A stretch of 64,000 nucleotides of DNA from contig CM043960.1 in NCBI GenBank assembly GCA_014529385.2, forward strand, positions 73,237,910-73,301,909, written 5' to 3'. This DNA comes from Adiantum capillus-veneris (Eukaryota > Streptophyta > Polypodiopsida > Polypodiales > Pteridaceae). The position numbers and the translations under genes were made by a program. Positions within the stretch are counted from its first letter, which is position 1; each line of letters opens with the position of its first letter. The notes beneath the pieces were generated by a model. The model saw only the letters and a program-made list of their open reading frames with translations. It did no database searches and was not told where the DNA came from. Of the stretch, positions 1 to 10,697 are shown piece by piece.

Positions 1-345
1 GGTGGATTTGGATATGTAAGATGCAAACCAAGAAAATGAGAGCAAAGCCTTGCTTACACCAAGCATGCGTGATGTTTGCTATGTTCCAGCAAGTATACTT
101 CAAGAGAAGGTGACTATCATGGGATCATCCAAGATCATATCGGAGGAAAATATCCAATGTAGATGTGGATTGTTTCTTCAAGGTATGCCATAATAGTTCT
201 GCTTTATTCCATTTCTTGATGCAAACACAAAGCAAGTTGGCATAGGAGTAGTTCTTTCAAAGCTAAGTGGTGGAAATAAGTATGACCTATGGAGGATTCA
301 AATAGAATCAATTAATAATGATGCCATTGGAATTTATATTCCTGG
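1..345 (+). CDS. exon-like fragments of an unidentified gene (partial)
   Basis: Two open stretches lie here. The first (about 59-181) reads without a stop and ends at a CAAG|GTATGC-type donor. The second (about 209-345) reads from FLDANTKQVG through INNDAIGIYIPG straight into the LTR of element A. They are separated by a short intron-like gap. I do not recognise a family. The right flank of the nested insertion (28,248-30,493) has the same style of short exons with GTATGA/GTGAGT donors, so these may be the upstream exons of that gene. No target-site duplication joins the two sides, so the link is inference. The 5' end lies outside the window. Confidence 0.35.
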
Positions 346-1024
346 TGTCATGGATGCTTGAGAGTCAGTCGCTCCCTGCATCATTGCCTATGTCATTGCC
401 TACATCATCACTAGAAGGCTCTAGAAGAATCTAGAAGGATCTAGAAGATTCTAGAAACATGGAGAAGATTCTGAAAGAATCTAGAAGTTTTTGGAAAGCT
501 CTAGAAAATTGAAGAAGGATCTAGAAGGTTCTAGAAGAACTAGAAGGATCATGAAGTTTCTAGAAGCTTGGAGAATATTCCGAAAGAATCTATAAGTTTC
601 TGGAAAGCTCTAGAAAGTTGAAGAAGGATCTTGAAGGTTCTAGAAGAACTAGAAGGATCAAGAAGGTTCTAGAAGATTCTAACCTCCTCAAGAAGAACCT
701 AGAAAGTCCCAACCTCCTCAAGTAACCTCCTCAAGCACTAGTATAAATAGGGGTCTTGGGCCACAAGACCCTCAGTCTTGCCAACACCAGTTGTGAGCCT
801 CCTATGAGGAAATCCCTCTTCTAGTTCTTGTCTTATGTTCAAGTCTTGTCCTTGCAATCAAGCCTTGTCTTGTACTCAAGTCATGTAATCCAAGTCTTGT
901 ATCTAGCTCTCTTAATAAAGTATCAAGTCTTGTAATCAATATTAAGCTTATCATCAAATCCAAGTTCTTGTACATTGTGAGCGCCTCCTCTTGCTCTCTT
1001 CTAGCTCTATACATGCTCATAACA
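346..1024 (+). repeat. 5' LTR of chromovirus A
   Basis: 679 bp, beginning TGTCATGG and ending CTCATAACA. The first half (about 405-690) is built of short TCTAGAA-rich repeats that contain perfect heat-shock elements. A TATA box (TATAAATA) is at 742-749 and a polyadenylation signal (AATAAA) near 914. Two further copies exist in the window: the split 3' LTR (5578-5634 plus 27,543-28,157) and 37,980-38,582. The last lacks about 50 bp near its start that is present here. Confidence 0.9.
444..679 (+). promoter_or_regulatory. cluster of heat-shock elements upstream of the LTR TATA box
   Basis: Perfect inverted GAA/TTC pentamer arrays of the form GAAnnTTCnnGAA occur at 444-456, 524-536, 553-565 and 633-645. 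A four-unit array GAAGGTTCTAGAAGATTC lies at 662-679. The last array is about 60 bp upstream of the TATA box at 742. This is the binding arrangement of heat-shock factors and resembles the promoter logic of the heat-activated Arabidopsis copia element ONSEN. Heat response here is inferred, not shown. Confidence 0.7.
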
Positions 1025-1064
1025 GTTTGGCTAAACTTCCATCTCTTAATCTTCTCAAGCCATC

Positions 1065-4000
1065 ATGGATCCGACGATGGAAGGTGTCATCAACACATTG
1101 AAAAGCATCCAAGATCAATTACAAGAACTTCGTGAGAGTACCGCTCAACTTCAAGCAGGGCAACCCCTAATCTTGGGACCGGCGTTACAAAATCTTCAAC
1201 GTCAAATTCAAGAGCTTCAAGAGACAAGCACACATCAAGCACAAGCTGCAAGATCTAGCTATTCTCAACAACATAAGAAGGAGCCGAAGGTGAGCATGCC
1301 TGAAAAATTTCATGGGACTAGATCAAATTTTAGAGGTTTTCTCCAACAAGTGCGCCTCTTCATTTGAATGCAACGAGAGCGTTATCCAGATGATGCCTCT
1401 CAAGTAGGCCTTATTGGGACCCTCCTCTTGGGTACGACACTCTCTTGGTTTTCTCCCTTACTTGAAAAATAATCTCCTCTTCTTCATGACTTTGAAGCTT
1501 TTGTGCAGGAGTTCTCTGCAACCTTTGGGGATACTGATAGAGCAAGGGTTGCTTAAACCAAACTTAGAAATCTCTGCCAAGGATCGAGACCTGCATTCGA
1601 ATTTCAACAGCTCACTTGTGATCTGACTTGGCATGAGGAATATTTCATTAGCCAATTTTGGTGGGGATTAAAGGATGACGTAAAATATCTTCTATTGACT
1701 ATGCCAAAGGTTCACACACTAAGCGAGTTCATCTCTGAAGCAATAGAATGTGATAATCAAGTATTTGAGAGGAGACAAGAGAGGCGTCTTGGGGCACCAT
1801 TGCGACCCCAAACATAAGTGACACATAATGGCTACACACCTCAACAGGTCCATGAATTAAGCATTGAGCCCATGCAAGTTGATGCAGCACGGTTTCAACC
1901 TCTCTCAGCCCAGGAGAAGCAAAGGTGACGCATTAATGGCTTATGTATGTATTGTGGAGAGCAGGGGCACATGGAGCAACAGTGTCCAAAGACAAGAAGG
2001 ATGAAGGTTCATGGTGCAATGGCCTCTACGTGTTCCGAAAACATGGACGTCCAACCCCAATAGAGACCGACCGGTTGGACAAAAGACAAGCAAAAAAAGG
2101 TCTCTTTCTTCCCGCTGATTCCACTTTAAGTTCTATGCTACCAGTCAAGATCCATATGCCGGGTAGGCACATGGATTGTGAAGCATTAGTAGATTCAGGC
2201 ACAACGACGTGCTTCATGGACAAAGAATTTGCAAAAGAACAAGGAATACCACTTGTGGAGAAGTCTAATCCAGCAACTGTAGAAGTCATTGATGGTCGTC
2301 CCCTTGCTTCAGGGGATGTTAGGTATGAAACTCGCCCCATAGAAGTAACATTGCAGGAGCATGTTCCAAGAATAGCGTTCAATACTATACAAAGCCCAAG
2401 CAGTCCAATTTTTATTAGGCTACTGTGGCTTGAATTACATAATCCTGACATCGATTGGAGGGGCTCGTAGAATTGAACCACGAGAAGTCCAAAAGAATAA
2501 AGGAAGGCATAATAGGCCTATATATCTTGGAGCCAAGGTCTTCATGCGTGCAGCCAAAAAGTATCCAACTTTCCTGTTATTTGCAACACTGATCGACATT
2601 AAGACAACAAAAATCATGGAGGCATTGCCACGTCAATATCAAGATTACAATGATGTTTTCGAGAAGAATAATGCAGACCTCTTAACGAAGCATCGACCTT
2701 ATGATTGTGCTACAGATCTTAGGGAGGGAACCCAACCCCCTTTCGGCCCAATATACAAGCTCTCTCAAGATGAATTGGTAGAATTACGGCAAAATATTGA
2801 TGAGAATCTTGCTAAGGGGTTCATACGGCATTCAAAGTCCCCATAAGGAGCTCCAATACTCTTTGTAAAGAAGAAGGACGGAACTCTTCGGATGTGCGTG
2901 GATTATAGGGGCCTAAACAAGATCACCGTCAAGAATCGATATCCCCTTCCCTTGGTCCCAAAGCTTCTTGAGCGCCTTGGCAAAGCAAGAATATTTACAA
3001 AAATAGATCTTCGTGGTGCTTAAAACCTAGTCAAAATCAAAGAAGGTGATGAATGGAAAACAGCAAGGTATGGCCACTTTGAATATACCGTCATGCCATT
3101 TGGTCTCACAAATGCCCCAGGTATTTTTCAACATTTAATGAACGATTTCTTTCGGGAGTATTTGGATTATTTTGTGGTAATATATTTGGATGATATCTTG
3201 ATATTTTCCAAGGATCAAGAAGAGCATGAGCACGATGTACGATTAGTGCTTGAAAAGCTTCGTGCATCAGGGTTATATGCAAAGTTGGAGAAGCGCTCTT
3301 TTCATCAATCTAAGGTGGAATTTCTTGGTTATGTAATTTCTGAAAAGGGAATCTCCATGGATCCAAAGATGGTTCAAACCATCCTTGATTGGGAGACACC
3401 CACCTCGGTAAGAGATGTTCAATGTTTCCTTGGATTTGGAAATTTTTATCGTATCTTTATACAGGGATACTCCAAGGTGGTTACACTACTCACAAGTTTG
3501 ACAGGCCATAATAAGTTTGTCCAGGACTCAGAGGCCGCGAAAGAATCTCAGACTCTCAAGCAAGATTTCACGACCATACCCATTCTAATTCACGCAGGTC
3601 CTACAAAGCCTTTCATCCTAGAAACTGACGCTTCAAATTTTGCCCTTGGCGCTATTCTATCCCAAGTAGGAGAGGATGGTTGAGTATATCCAGTGGCTTT
3701 TCATTCCGGAAAGTTCTCAGCTGCAGAAATCAATTATGAAATCCAAGACAAAGAGCTCTTAGCAATCATCGACTCCTTCGACACTTGGCGTCACCTACTT
3801 GAAGGAGCTCCTCATAAGATCACTGTCTATACAGATCATAGAAATTTGAAATACTTGATGACATCGCGCGTCTTGAATCATCGCCAAGCCAGATGGAGTG
3901 GTATCCTATCAAGTTTTGATTTTCTTGTCTCTTATAGACCTGGCTGTCAACAAGCTAAGCCAGATGCCTTATCAAGAAGATCCTACCTTGCACCTAGAGA

Positions 4001-5530
4001 AGGCGATGCAACATTTGATCAACAAGAGTCAGTGATTTTGAAACCTGAGCAGCTTAAGCTAAACGCCACCATGAGCCAAGCTCCTGAAGATTCTACTTTT
4101 GTTTCTAAGGTGAAGACGCAAATTGCCAAAGACCCACTTGCTCAAAATATTAGACAACAACTACAAGGACAAGAGGTTAATGAGGAATTTAAAGAAATCG
4201 ATGGACTAATTTACTATAAGGGTCTTCTCTATATTCCGCCAGGACCAACACGCTTGGAGGTACTTCAGCAACGGCATGATCTTTCATCAGCAGGGCATTT
4301 TGGGGATAATAAGATAATTGAGCTTCTCTCCCGCGACTTTTGGTGGCCTCAAATGTGGAAGCTTGTCAAGGAGTATGTAGGAACTTGTGACACTTGCAAT
4401 AGATCAAAGGCCCCTCGTCATCGTCCTCATGGGTTACTCCATCCCTTGCCCATTCCAACCAAACCATGGTCATCCATCTCCATGGATTTCATTGTAGATC
4501 TACCCTTGTCACAAGGATTTGAGTCCATTTTAGTAGTCGTGGATCGGTTTACAAAAATGGCACACTTCATTCCAACCACTAAAACCATCACCAGAGAAGG
4601 TACGGCCAAACTCTTTCTACAACATATCTATCGTTATCATGGATTACCGGATGACATAGTTTCTGATCGAGGCCCACAATTCATCTCTAGCTTTTGGAAA
4701 ATCATATTCAAGCTACTCGGAGTACAAATCAACCTCTCCTCAACCAATCACCCACAAAGTGATGGACAAACAGAGAGAGTAAATCAAGTTTTGGAACAGT
4801 ATCTCCGTTGTACTATCAATTATCACCAGGATAATTTGTAGGAGCTCCTACCACTAGCAGAATTCTCCTATAATAATAGTTTTCATGCGTCCACCCGTCA
4901 CACTCCATTGTTTGCTAATTATGGTAAAACATCCCAAACACGATATCCACAGACACTATCAAGTCAAGAATCCAGCTGCTATTCATCTTACACAACAATT
5001 ACCTGTAATTCACAAAGAACTTACAATTCATATCAAAGAAGCTCAATCCAAGTATAAGGAAAGTGCAGATCTCCATCGCATGCAGCATCCAAAATACAAA
5101 GAAGGGGATAAAGTGTGGCTTCTCCGATGTGATCTGCATTCATCTCGTCCCTGTCAAGAGCTTGATTATCAAAGGCTTGGCCCATTTAAAATTATCTGTC
5201 AAGTCAATCCAGTCACCTATCGACTCCGATTGCCCTCATCCATGAAAATCCATCCGGTCTTTCATGTCTCAGTCTTAGAACCTTGTCACACATCTAAGAT
5301 CCCAGGAAGAGCCCTATAACCACCTCCTCCGGTTGAGATTCAAGGACATTACAAATATGAGGTCGAGAAAGTCCTAGATTCTCGAGTTTCGCATGGCAAG
5401 TTACAGTACTTGGTGCATTGGAAAAGCTATGATGTTACTAAATGAACCTGGGAACCAGCACACAATCTATAGCATGCATCTCTCAAAGTCCAAGAGTTCC
5501 ATCAACAACATCCATGGAAGCCCAACTCAA
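1065..5530 (+). pseudogene. gag-pol of chromovirus A, with many stops
   Basis: Gag starts at ATG 1065. A CCHC zinc knuckle (CMYCGEQGHMEQQC) lies near 1945-1990. An aspartic-protease motif (ALVDSGTTTCFMD) follows near 2190. Reverse transcriptase has the [13 protein letters not shown] and YLDDILIFS motifs (3093-3680). RNase H has YTDHRNLKYLM (about 3830). Integrase (3693-4841) has the H2C2 zinc finger, the MDFIVDLPLSQGF and DRGPQF motifs and the TNHPQSDGQTERVNQ segment. A chromodomain ([11 protein letters not shown]...LVHWKSYD) closes pol at about 5355-5490. Stops or frame changes occur near 1365, 1625, 2468, 2844, 3021, 3681, 4839, 5317 and 5441, so no functional polyprotein is possible. Confidence 0.9.
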
Positions 5531-5563
5531 GGAACACCACAGCTCCTCGTGGAACTCGCCGCT

Positions 5564-5577
5564 AAAGGAGAGGGTAA
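5564..5577 (+). promoter_or_regulatory. polypurine tract of chromovirus A
   Basis: AAAGGAGAGGGTAA lies immediately before the TGTCATGG start of the 3' LTR. The truncated copy at 37,966-37,979 has the equivalent AGAGGAGGGGGTAA. This is the plus-strand priming site in retroelement replication. Confidence 0.8.
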
Positions 5578-5634
5578 TGTCATGGATGCTTGAGAGTCAG
5601 TCCTGCCTGCATCATTGCCTATGTCATTCCCCAC
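5578..5634 (+). repeat. left piece of the split 3' LTR of chromovirus A
   Basis: Matches the first part of the LTR at 346 and stops at the target duplication CCCAC (5630-5634). The same five bases restart the LTR at 27,543-27,547. This proves that element B inserted here. Confidence 0.9.
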
Positions 5635-5821
5635 TGCTACAGACGGAAGATGTAGCGTCCCTGCAAAATACCTTGAATAGCATGATGGAAACAACAAAAC
5701 ACCGCAATTACGCATACCTGACAAAGCCTGTGAGCATATAATTAAGTCGTACACAAACAGAGAGAGATAGAGAGCGGGAGAGAGCGAAAGAACACGTGCA
5801 GGCGCACCTCCTAGAGAAGAG
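5635..5821 (-). repeat. distal piece of the split 3' LTR of element B
   Basis: About 185 bp nearly identical to 27,057-27,240 in the 5' LTR. The match stops at CTCCTAGAG, next to the terminal inverted repeat of element C. The remaining LTR sequence is found at 22,327-22,625. Confidence 0.85.
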
Positions 5822-5854
5822 CATTAGGAAATTTCAGAGGTCATTTGGAGGGCC
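5822..5854 (+). repeat. left terminal inverted repeat of transposon C
   Basis: Pairs with 22,294-22,326. The first five bases (CATTA against CATTT in the partner) may or may not belong to the repeat. Positions 5827-5854 match the reverse complement of 22,294-22,321 with one mismatch. Confidence 0.8.
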
Positions 5855-6175
5855 ATATGAAGAGAGAGAAAAATAGAGCGCGTCCAATGAGCACGAAGGT
5901 AACGTTACGTAGGAAAGTACGTGGAAAGACTCAAAAAATAGGAAAATAGCATAAAACTTTCACGAATCTAGGATTGTAGCATCGTAATTTCCTTCCTTTT
6001 ACCGAGCTTTTAGGTGCTTGCATGTGGTCCCACTTCTGATATTCTCTTATGGTCATTAACGTACTGGAGGGTGACCATTAAGCCCGCACAAGATATTGGA
6101 ATTCTAAAACACTTTCCCTCCATTAGAATTCTTTCAAAGTGAATCTCCCTCCACTAAAGCTTTTCTCTGAGAGCT

Positions 6176-7596
6176 ATGGCGTCCACGTCTTCTCACCCAA
6201 GAGGCTCCAGGTTTTTACTGTCTCTCACACCAACAACCAACAACTGCACTTTGCCTAGAAGGCAAAGTAGTAGCATATCCTCAATTACAATACCAGCTTC
6301 AATAAGTGCAGAGAACCAATGGGTTGGACAAAGGATAAAGAAAGGTTCATGGGTCCTCATGCAACCAAGAAGACCCAAGAGGTCTAGTGGTATCAACGTT
6401 TACCGCTCAGCATGGAAGGCCAGAGTGTTGGATTTCAAAGTTGAAATCCGCAAAAGATCTGTAAAGGAAGTTCTTGTTCAGCATGTGTTTATCCATCGTG
6501 AGGTGATAGCAAACGGTGGAAATGTATCAGATATACATCAACCACGTTGCAATTGTAAGTACTCTTGACATGTGAACTTACTGATACTCTCATTATAACT
6601 TTTCTTATATATTTTGCAATGTTTCTCCCGCTTGTTATGAGCAATGTCTCCATTCTTCACCGCTCAATTACATTAGATTTGTCATTTGTACTTATTGATA
6701 CTCTTAGTTTAACTCTTCTTATATATATTGCAGATGTTTATCCCACTTCTTATGAGCAATGGGAGCCTGTGGAGTGCATAATAGGCCTCTTCCATGTTGT
6801 TCATGCCCACATTGGTTCTCTACAGTATTCAGAGAGGAGCAGCAAAAGACTGGCTGATGAGGGAATCTTTTTTTATGACCACTTTTACCAACTCAGCTCA
6901 GGGAATAAGAATGGCATGTTGGTGAAAGTGCCTCTACCAACCGATTGGAACACTGTGGACTAGCCAGTTCCCGAGGAAACAATGGTGGAGGCAATGCGAA
7001 GTAAGCTCTACAAGGATATACAAAGGTCTCTACGTAGCTCTATTCCTACCAAACTGGTTAGAATTGCAAACTTCTGTCCTGTTGCACTCTTCATAGAGCT
7101 GTTTCATAGCTACAACATCCGAGTTACAAAAACTATGTTCATGTGCAAGTCATTTCAACAGTCATCCTGTGACAAACTTATTGACAAAGGATGGTATGCA
7201 AAGGAAGAGATTGGTTTACGGTGCGAGGTCGCGCTTGATACTCTAGTTGTCAAGTACATGATTGCAAGCCAATCACTGTTACTCTCGTTTTGGTATATGC
7301 GATCACAAATGCTCAATGGTAAGTACATTCCTATGGACCAGGTTTCTGCAGGTTTGGAAGATAATCCTGCTGTGGATGTGGAAGTGATTGATAAAGAGCA
7401 TGGCCTACTATTGGTGGTTACAATAAGGGAGCTATGCAGTCTTCAGCATTTGCGGCATGACATAATTGAAGAGTCAATGGACAAGGACCTATCAGATTTT
7501 TCCTTTTTCCTAGCTGGCCGTAAGGTGATGCGGCGAAGGGAAAAAGATATTTTGTGCAAAGAGTTGGATGGTCCGGTTGAAGTAGTGTCAATGTAA
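6176..7596 (+). CDS. cargo gene 1 of transposon C, unknown function
   Basis: Two exons: 6176-6554 and 6734-7596. The donor is GTAAGT and the acceptor ATATATATTGCAG, and the phases agree (codon T|AT). The predicted product is 413 residues, with one in-frame TAG at codon 203 (6961-6963). The N-terminus (MASTSSHPRGSR...) is Ser/Thr-rich. A stretch around residues 50-105 (GQRIKKGSWVLMQP... then WKARVLDF) has the look of a small beta-barrel chromatin-type module, but I cannot assign a family. The rest has no domain I know. Its 3' end faces that of the histone fusion gene across a (CT)n tract. The start was chosen at the first ATG after GAGAGCT, about 350 bp inside the left terminal repeat. Being a retained transposon gene suggests a role in transposition or chromatin access (inference only). 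Confidence 0.6.
6578..6770 (+). repeat. tandem duplication of a 3' splice-site region
   Basis: 6578-6650 and 6690-6765 are similar copies running from CTTA(C/T)TGATACTCT through TTATGAGCAATG. The second copy ends its intron part in TTGCAG and is the likely used acceptor. The first has TTGCAA at that place and could not splice there. Confidence 0.6.
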
Positions 7597-7715
7597 CAGA
7601 TATTCTTGTGAACCCAAGTGTATACAAATGACTTTCAAGACATGAAGTTTATTGAGCTCATTTTTCAATTGTGCCCTGTGAAAAAGTGTGCTTGAAATAC
7701 ATTTCTTTACCATGT

Positions 7716-7718
<3 letters not shown>

Positions 7719-7771
<53 letters not shown>
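7719..7771. repeat. (CT)n microsatellite
   Basis: About 50 bp of uninterrupted CT between the convergent 3' ends of cargo gene 1 and the histone fusion gene. Confidence 0.95.
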
Positions 7772-7802
7772 AGTTAGACAAGACAAAGACATGATAGAAG
7801 AG

Positions 7803-10584
7803 TCATCTTAATTCATTAGAAAGTACAAACTCGTCCGTGAACAATGGACTGAGATACAATTTCTGTAAGTATGGAATCAGAATGTCTTCAAGGTAAAAAT
7901 TGAAGGAATGCCCCTCGAAAGAAGGTGGTGAGACAGTTGTTCCCGGCGGATTTAGTTCTCCCTTTTCAAGAGTATCATCAATTAGTAGTGTATTAGTTGC
8001 ATCAAAGGGTACACCGATTTGGCTAAACGGTTTGTACAAAAGAGGTAAGTGTGGTTTTTTAGGGTGGTAGTGGCCCTCAACGATAACGCATTTTCTTTGA
8101 TCATACAAAAAGGCAAAATCTGACGTGTGAGCGTGGCATACACTGCAAACTATTGCAACTAGTGGCGACAAGTTTTGCCTTTGCATTGAAGACCATATGG
8201 CAACTCTGAAGCGCGGAAGAAGAAACTGAATAAATTCCTTGGTTCCTGGATGAACCACGACTCGACAAGTTCCCATCCGAAACGTTTGCAAATCCTCAAA
8301 GGGTCCTTTGTCACCGAGAGGCACCCGCATCAGCAACAATCCATTGACGTCCAAGATAATCAACCTCTGTAAAAGTTGACAAGTACATATAAGTAGTTAG
8401 AAGCTGAACATATTTTGCCATACTTGAATAGACATTACCGGAACAACTGTATTTACAGGTAGCAAGGGTCCATACTGGGTCTCTGTAGTGTTCATGTCGT
8501 TGTTGCTCTCCTCTGCTTTATCTTCATAGTCATCATTAAAATCTTCATTAGGGGTCTCCCCCATGGCTCTTTCTGCCTCATTCAAGGTTTCCTCCAAGGT
8601 CTTTTCCTCTCCCTCGGTTGATCGGCTTGCCTCATACATCCTTGCCTAATCCATATCATTTTGCTCATCCCTAGGCCTGCTTTCCTCATCCATATCCTTT
8701 TGCTCATCTATAGGCCTGCTTTCCTCATCTTGGGTTTCAGCCATAGGCTCTTTTGGCTCCTCCACTGGCTGACTTGGCTCTTTCATTGTCTCCTCTGGTT
8801 GTACCTTAGCACCTTCCATATGCTCATTTGACCTTTCCTCATCCTCGGCTCTTTCATCTTCTGCTGATATGACCCCCTCGGCCTGTTGTGATTCCACTGT
8901 ATCGGATGTAGGGGTTTGTCGTGGTGGCACGTCATGTTTTGTTAGATAATTAGTGCGCTCATCCAAGCCGCTACCTTCAAGCTCTCTAGGGCTAGACATA
9001 GTAAGCAGGTGTTGTATTAAACTTACCCGGTATCTTTGCAAATAATCATATGTGTAGTTTTTTAAAGCACTCTGCAAAATTGAAAGACCACATGGTGAGA
9101 ATTCTTTTATAGACTAAACCAAAACTAACTGGATGCATTGCCAAATGGGTACCTTAGTCATGAAAGGTTTTAATGCAAAGTAGCTTTGCAGGACATATTT
9201 TGCATGGAGAAGACATCTCCAGCCGCAAGAATTTCCATCGGTTTGATTTGGGACATGTACTTCTTTGATTGGGGCCTTGTATAGTTCATACCTTCCACAT
9301 AGCTTGCCATAGGCAAGCAACAACCTCTTTATACAACTGCACAAAGCAATGTCAAGATGTTAGCATGAGGCTTCAAATTTACATGGATATCTATAAGAAA
9401 CACTTTCTGATACAAAACACTTACAGCCTAATTTCAGGGTGGGTTCCTTTTATTGAATTGAACACCCACACTGCTGGTTGGTCAACATCAAGGCATATGA
9501 GACTCCAGTGATGGTTGTTCTCATATGGAAAGATGATCACAGTAACTTCCAGCATAGCACAGTGGAGAAACCAACTCTCAAAGGTCCCAGATGGACTGTT
9601 CTTTTGTCTAATAATCACTGACATTTGTGGATCAAGAAGAAACACCTCTGTGTGGGTGTGCAGTGGGAGTTGACTTTTGATCAGGCTGCAGAGACTCTAC
9701 CTGAGTTAGCAAACCTATTATCTGAGTTTTCAAAGCTAGCAAGATAGTAACACTTACTTAAGACAAGCATAGATCATTGTGTCTGAAATCTGAGCATCTG
9801 GATTCTGCAATAAATTAATGTCCACTTTTTCCAGAGCTAGCTTTCTGGCTCCATCTACAAATGGTATCTCTGCAAGCAAACCATCCTTCATTGAAAGTAG
9901 AGTTTCTTGATTGCTTGCCTCTATGGACAGGGTCACATTGCACTCTGTTTGCCTCTGGGACTCCACTGCTACTTTTGCTTTCTCCTTAAGCTCTGCTTCC
10001 CTCATGTCCTCTGTTTGGCGAGCAATAGTCTCTGCCCTTACCCTTGTATTCACATCATGTGTGACATCTACAAATGTTAGTTGTGGCACTAGCTCCGGGG
10101 GGTATAACAAAATTTCCCTCATTTTCTTATCCTTGCAGACATTGGGGACCAGTAGTTTGTCATACCTCCACCTTATTCTTTTCAATGTCTCACTATCTTT
10201 GTCCATTATAGTAACCCTGTGGGCATGGGCTGCAACATTGGTCATGTCACTGAAGTACTCCAGTAGGAAGTCCTTTGCTGCTTTCTGTAGAGCCATTAAT
10301 GCCACCACCTTCCACCTTTTGGTGCCCCAGGTAGCTTCATCACATATGGACCTCACCATCCTCTGGAAGGGCAGCTTTGGTATGCATAAATCTACACATT
10401 TCTGTGCCTTTCTGATTTCTCTGAAAAGTCCCATGCAGGTTTGCAACTTCTTCATCCTTGGCCCTTTCAGAATTTTATTTGGTTTTCCAGTTCTTTTCTT
10501 TGGGGTTGCAGATCTGCTACTTGCTTTAGATGCTAATCCTGGTCCCTTGCCTGCCTTCCTTGCAGTGGCTTTTGTTCTAGCCAT
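7803..10584 (-). CDS. histone H3/CENH3-like - C48 protease - FCP1-like phosphatase fusion, cargo gene 2 of transposon C
   Basis: Five exons (10584-9758, 9685-9425, 9336-9153, 9071-8439, 8366-7803) have GT-AG borders with matching phases, giving 822 codons including the stop. Residues 1-138 are histone H3-like: MARTKATARKA tail, FREIRKAQK, IPKLPFQR, then MALQKAA and HAHRVTIMDKD. The K4- and K9-equivalents are kept, while Q5 and S10 are Ala. Loop 1 is one residue longer than in H3 and carries a Trp (TKRWK), and the motif reads IPKLPF, both as in centromeric CENH3. Residues about 276-440 are a C48 (Ulp1) cysteine-peptidase domain with HHW (H335), VFNSI (N352 in place of the usual Asp), Q394 and C400 (QTDGNSCGW). 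An acidic Glu/Pro linker follows. Residues 636-822 are an FCP1/NIF HAD-phosphatase domain (ILDVNGLL, N643 in place of the second Asp; later LLIDDT). The only lesion is TAG at codon 566, in the linker. A nuclear chromatin or SUMO role is inferred. Confidence 0.8.
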
Positions 10585-10605
10585 TTCACTGTACACCAAA
10601 AGAAG

Positions 10606-10608
<3 letters not shown>

Positions 10609-10657
<49 letters not shown>

Positions 10658-10697
10658 TTCTATATCTTAGCATATTTAAATATGCTAAGATATAGAA

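Larger units (their letters stand above)
346..5634 (+). mobile_element. Ty3 (gypsy) chromovirus A, left part of a split element
   Basis: An LTR retrotransposon with its 5' LTR at 346-1024, a gag-pol region at 1065-5530, a polypurine tract (AAAGGAGAGGG, 5564-5574) and the first 57 bp of the 3' LTR (5578-5634). The rest of the 3' LTR lies at 27,543-28,157, displaced by the insertion of element B. LTR ends are TGTCATGG...ATAACA. The order protease, reverse transcriptase, RNase H, integrase, chromodomain identifies a Ty3 chromovirus. The sequence after the 5' LTR (GTTTGGCTAAACTTCC) does not match the usual initiator-Met primer site, so its primer is unclear. Gag-pol carries many stops, so the copy is inactive. 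Confidence 0.9.

Noticed and set aside
405-690. Regularly repeated TCTAGAA units as a possible CRISPR-like array
   Set aside because: The units are short, irregular and part of an LTR present in three copies; there are no spacers.
802-1020. Minus-strand frame repeated at 27,935 and 38,384
   Set aside because: It recurs only because it lies inside the repeated LTR of element A; it is antisense and has no protein features.
6961-8648. Stops corrected by U-to-C RNA editing as in fern organelles
   Set aside because: These are nuclear, spliced transposon genes; organelle-type editing is not expected there, and C-to-T decay explains TAG more simply.
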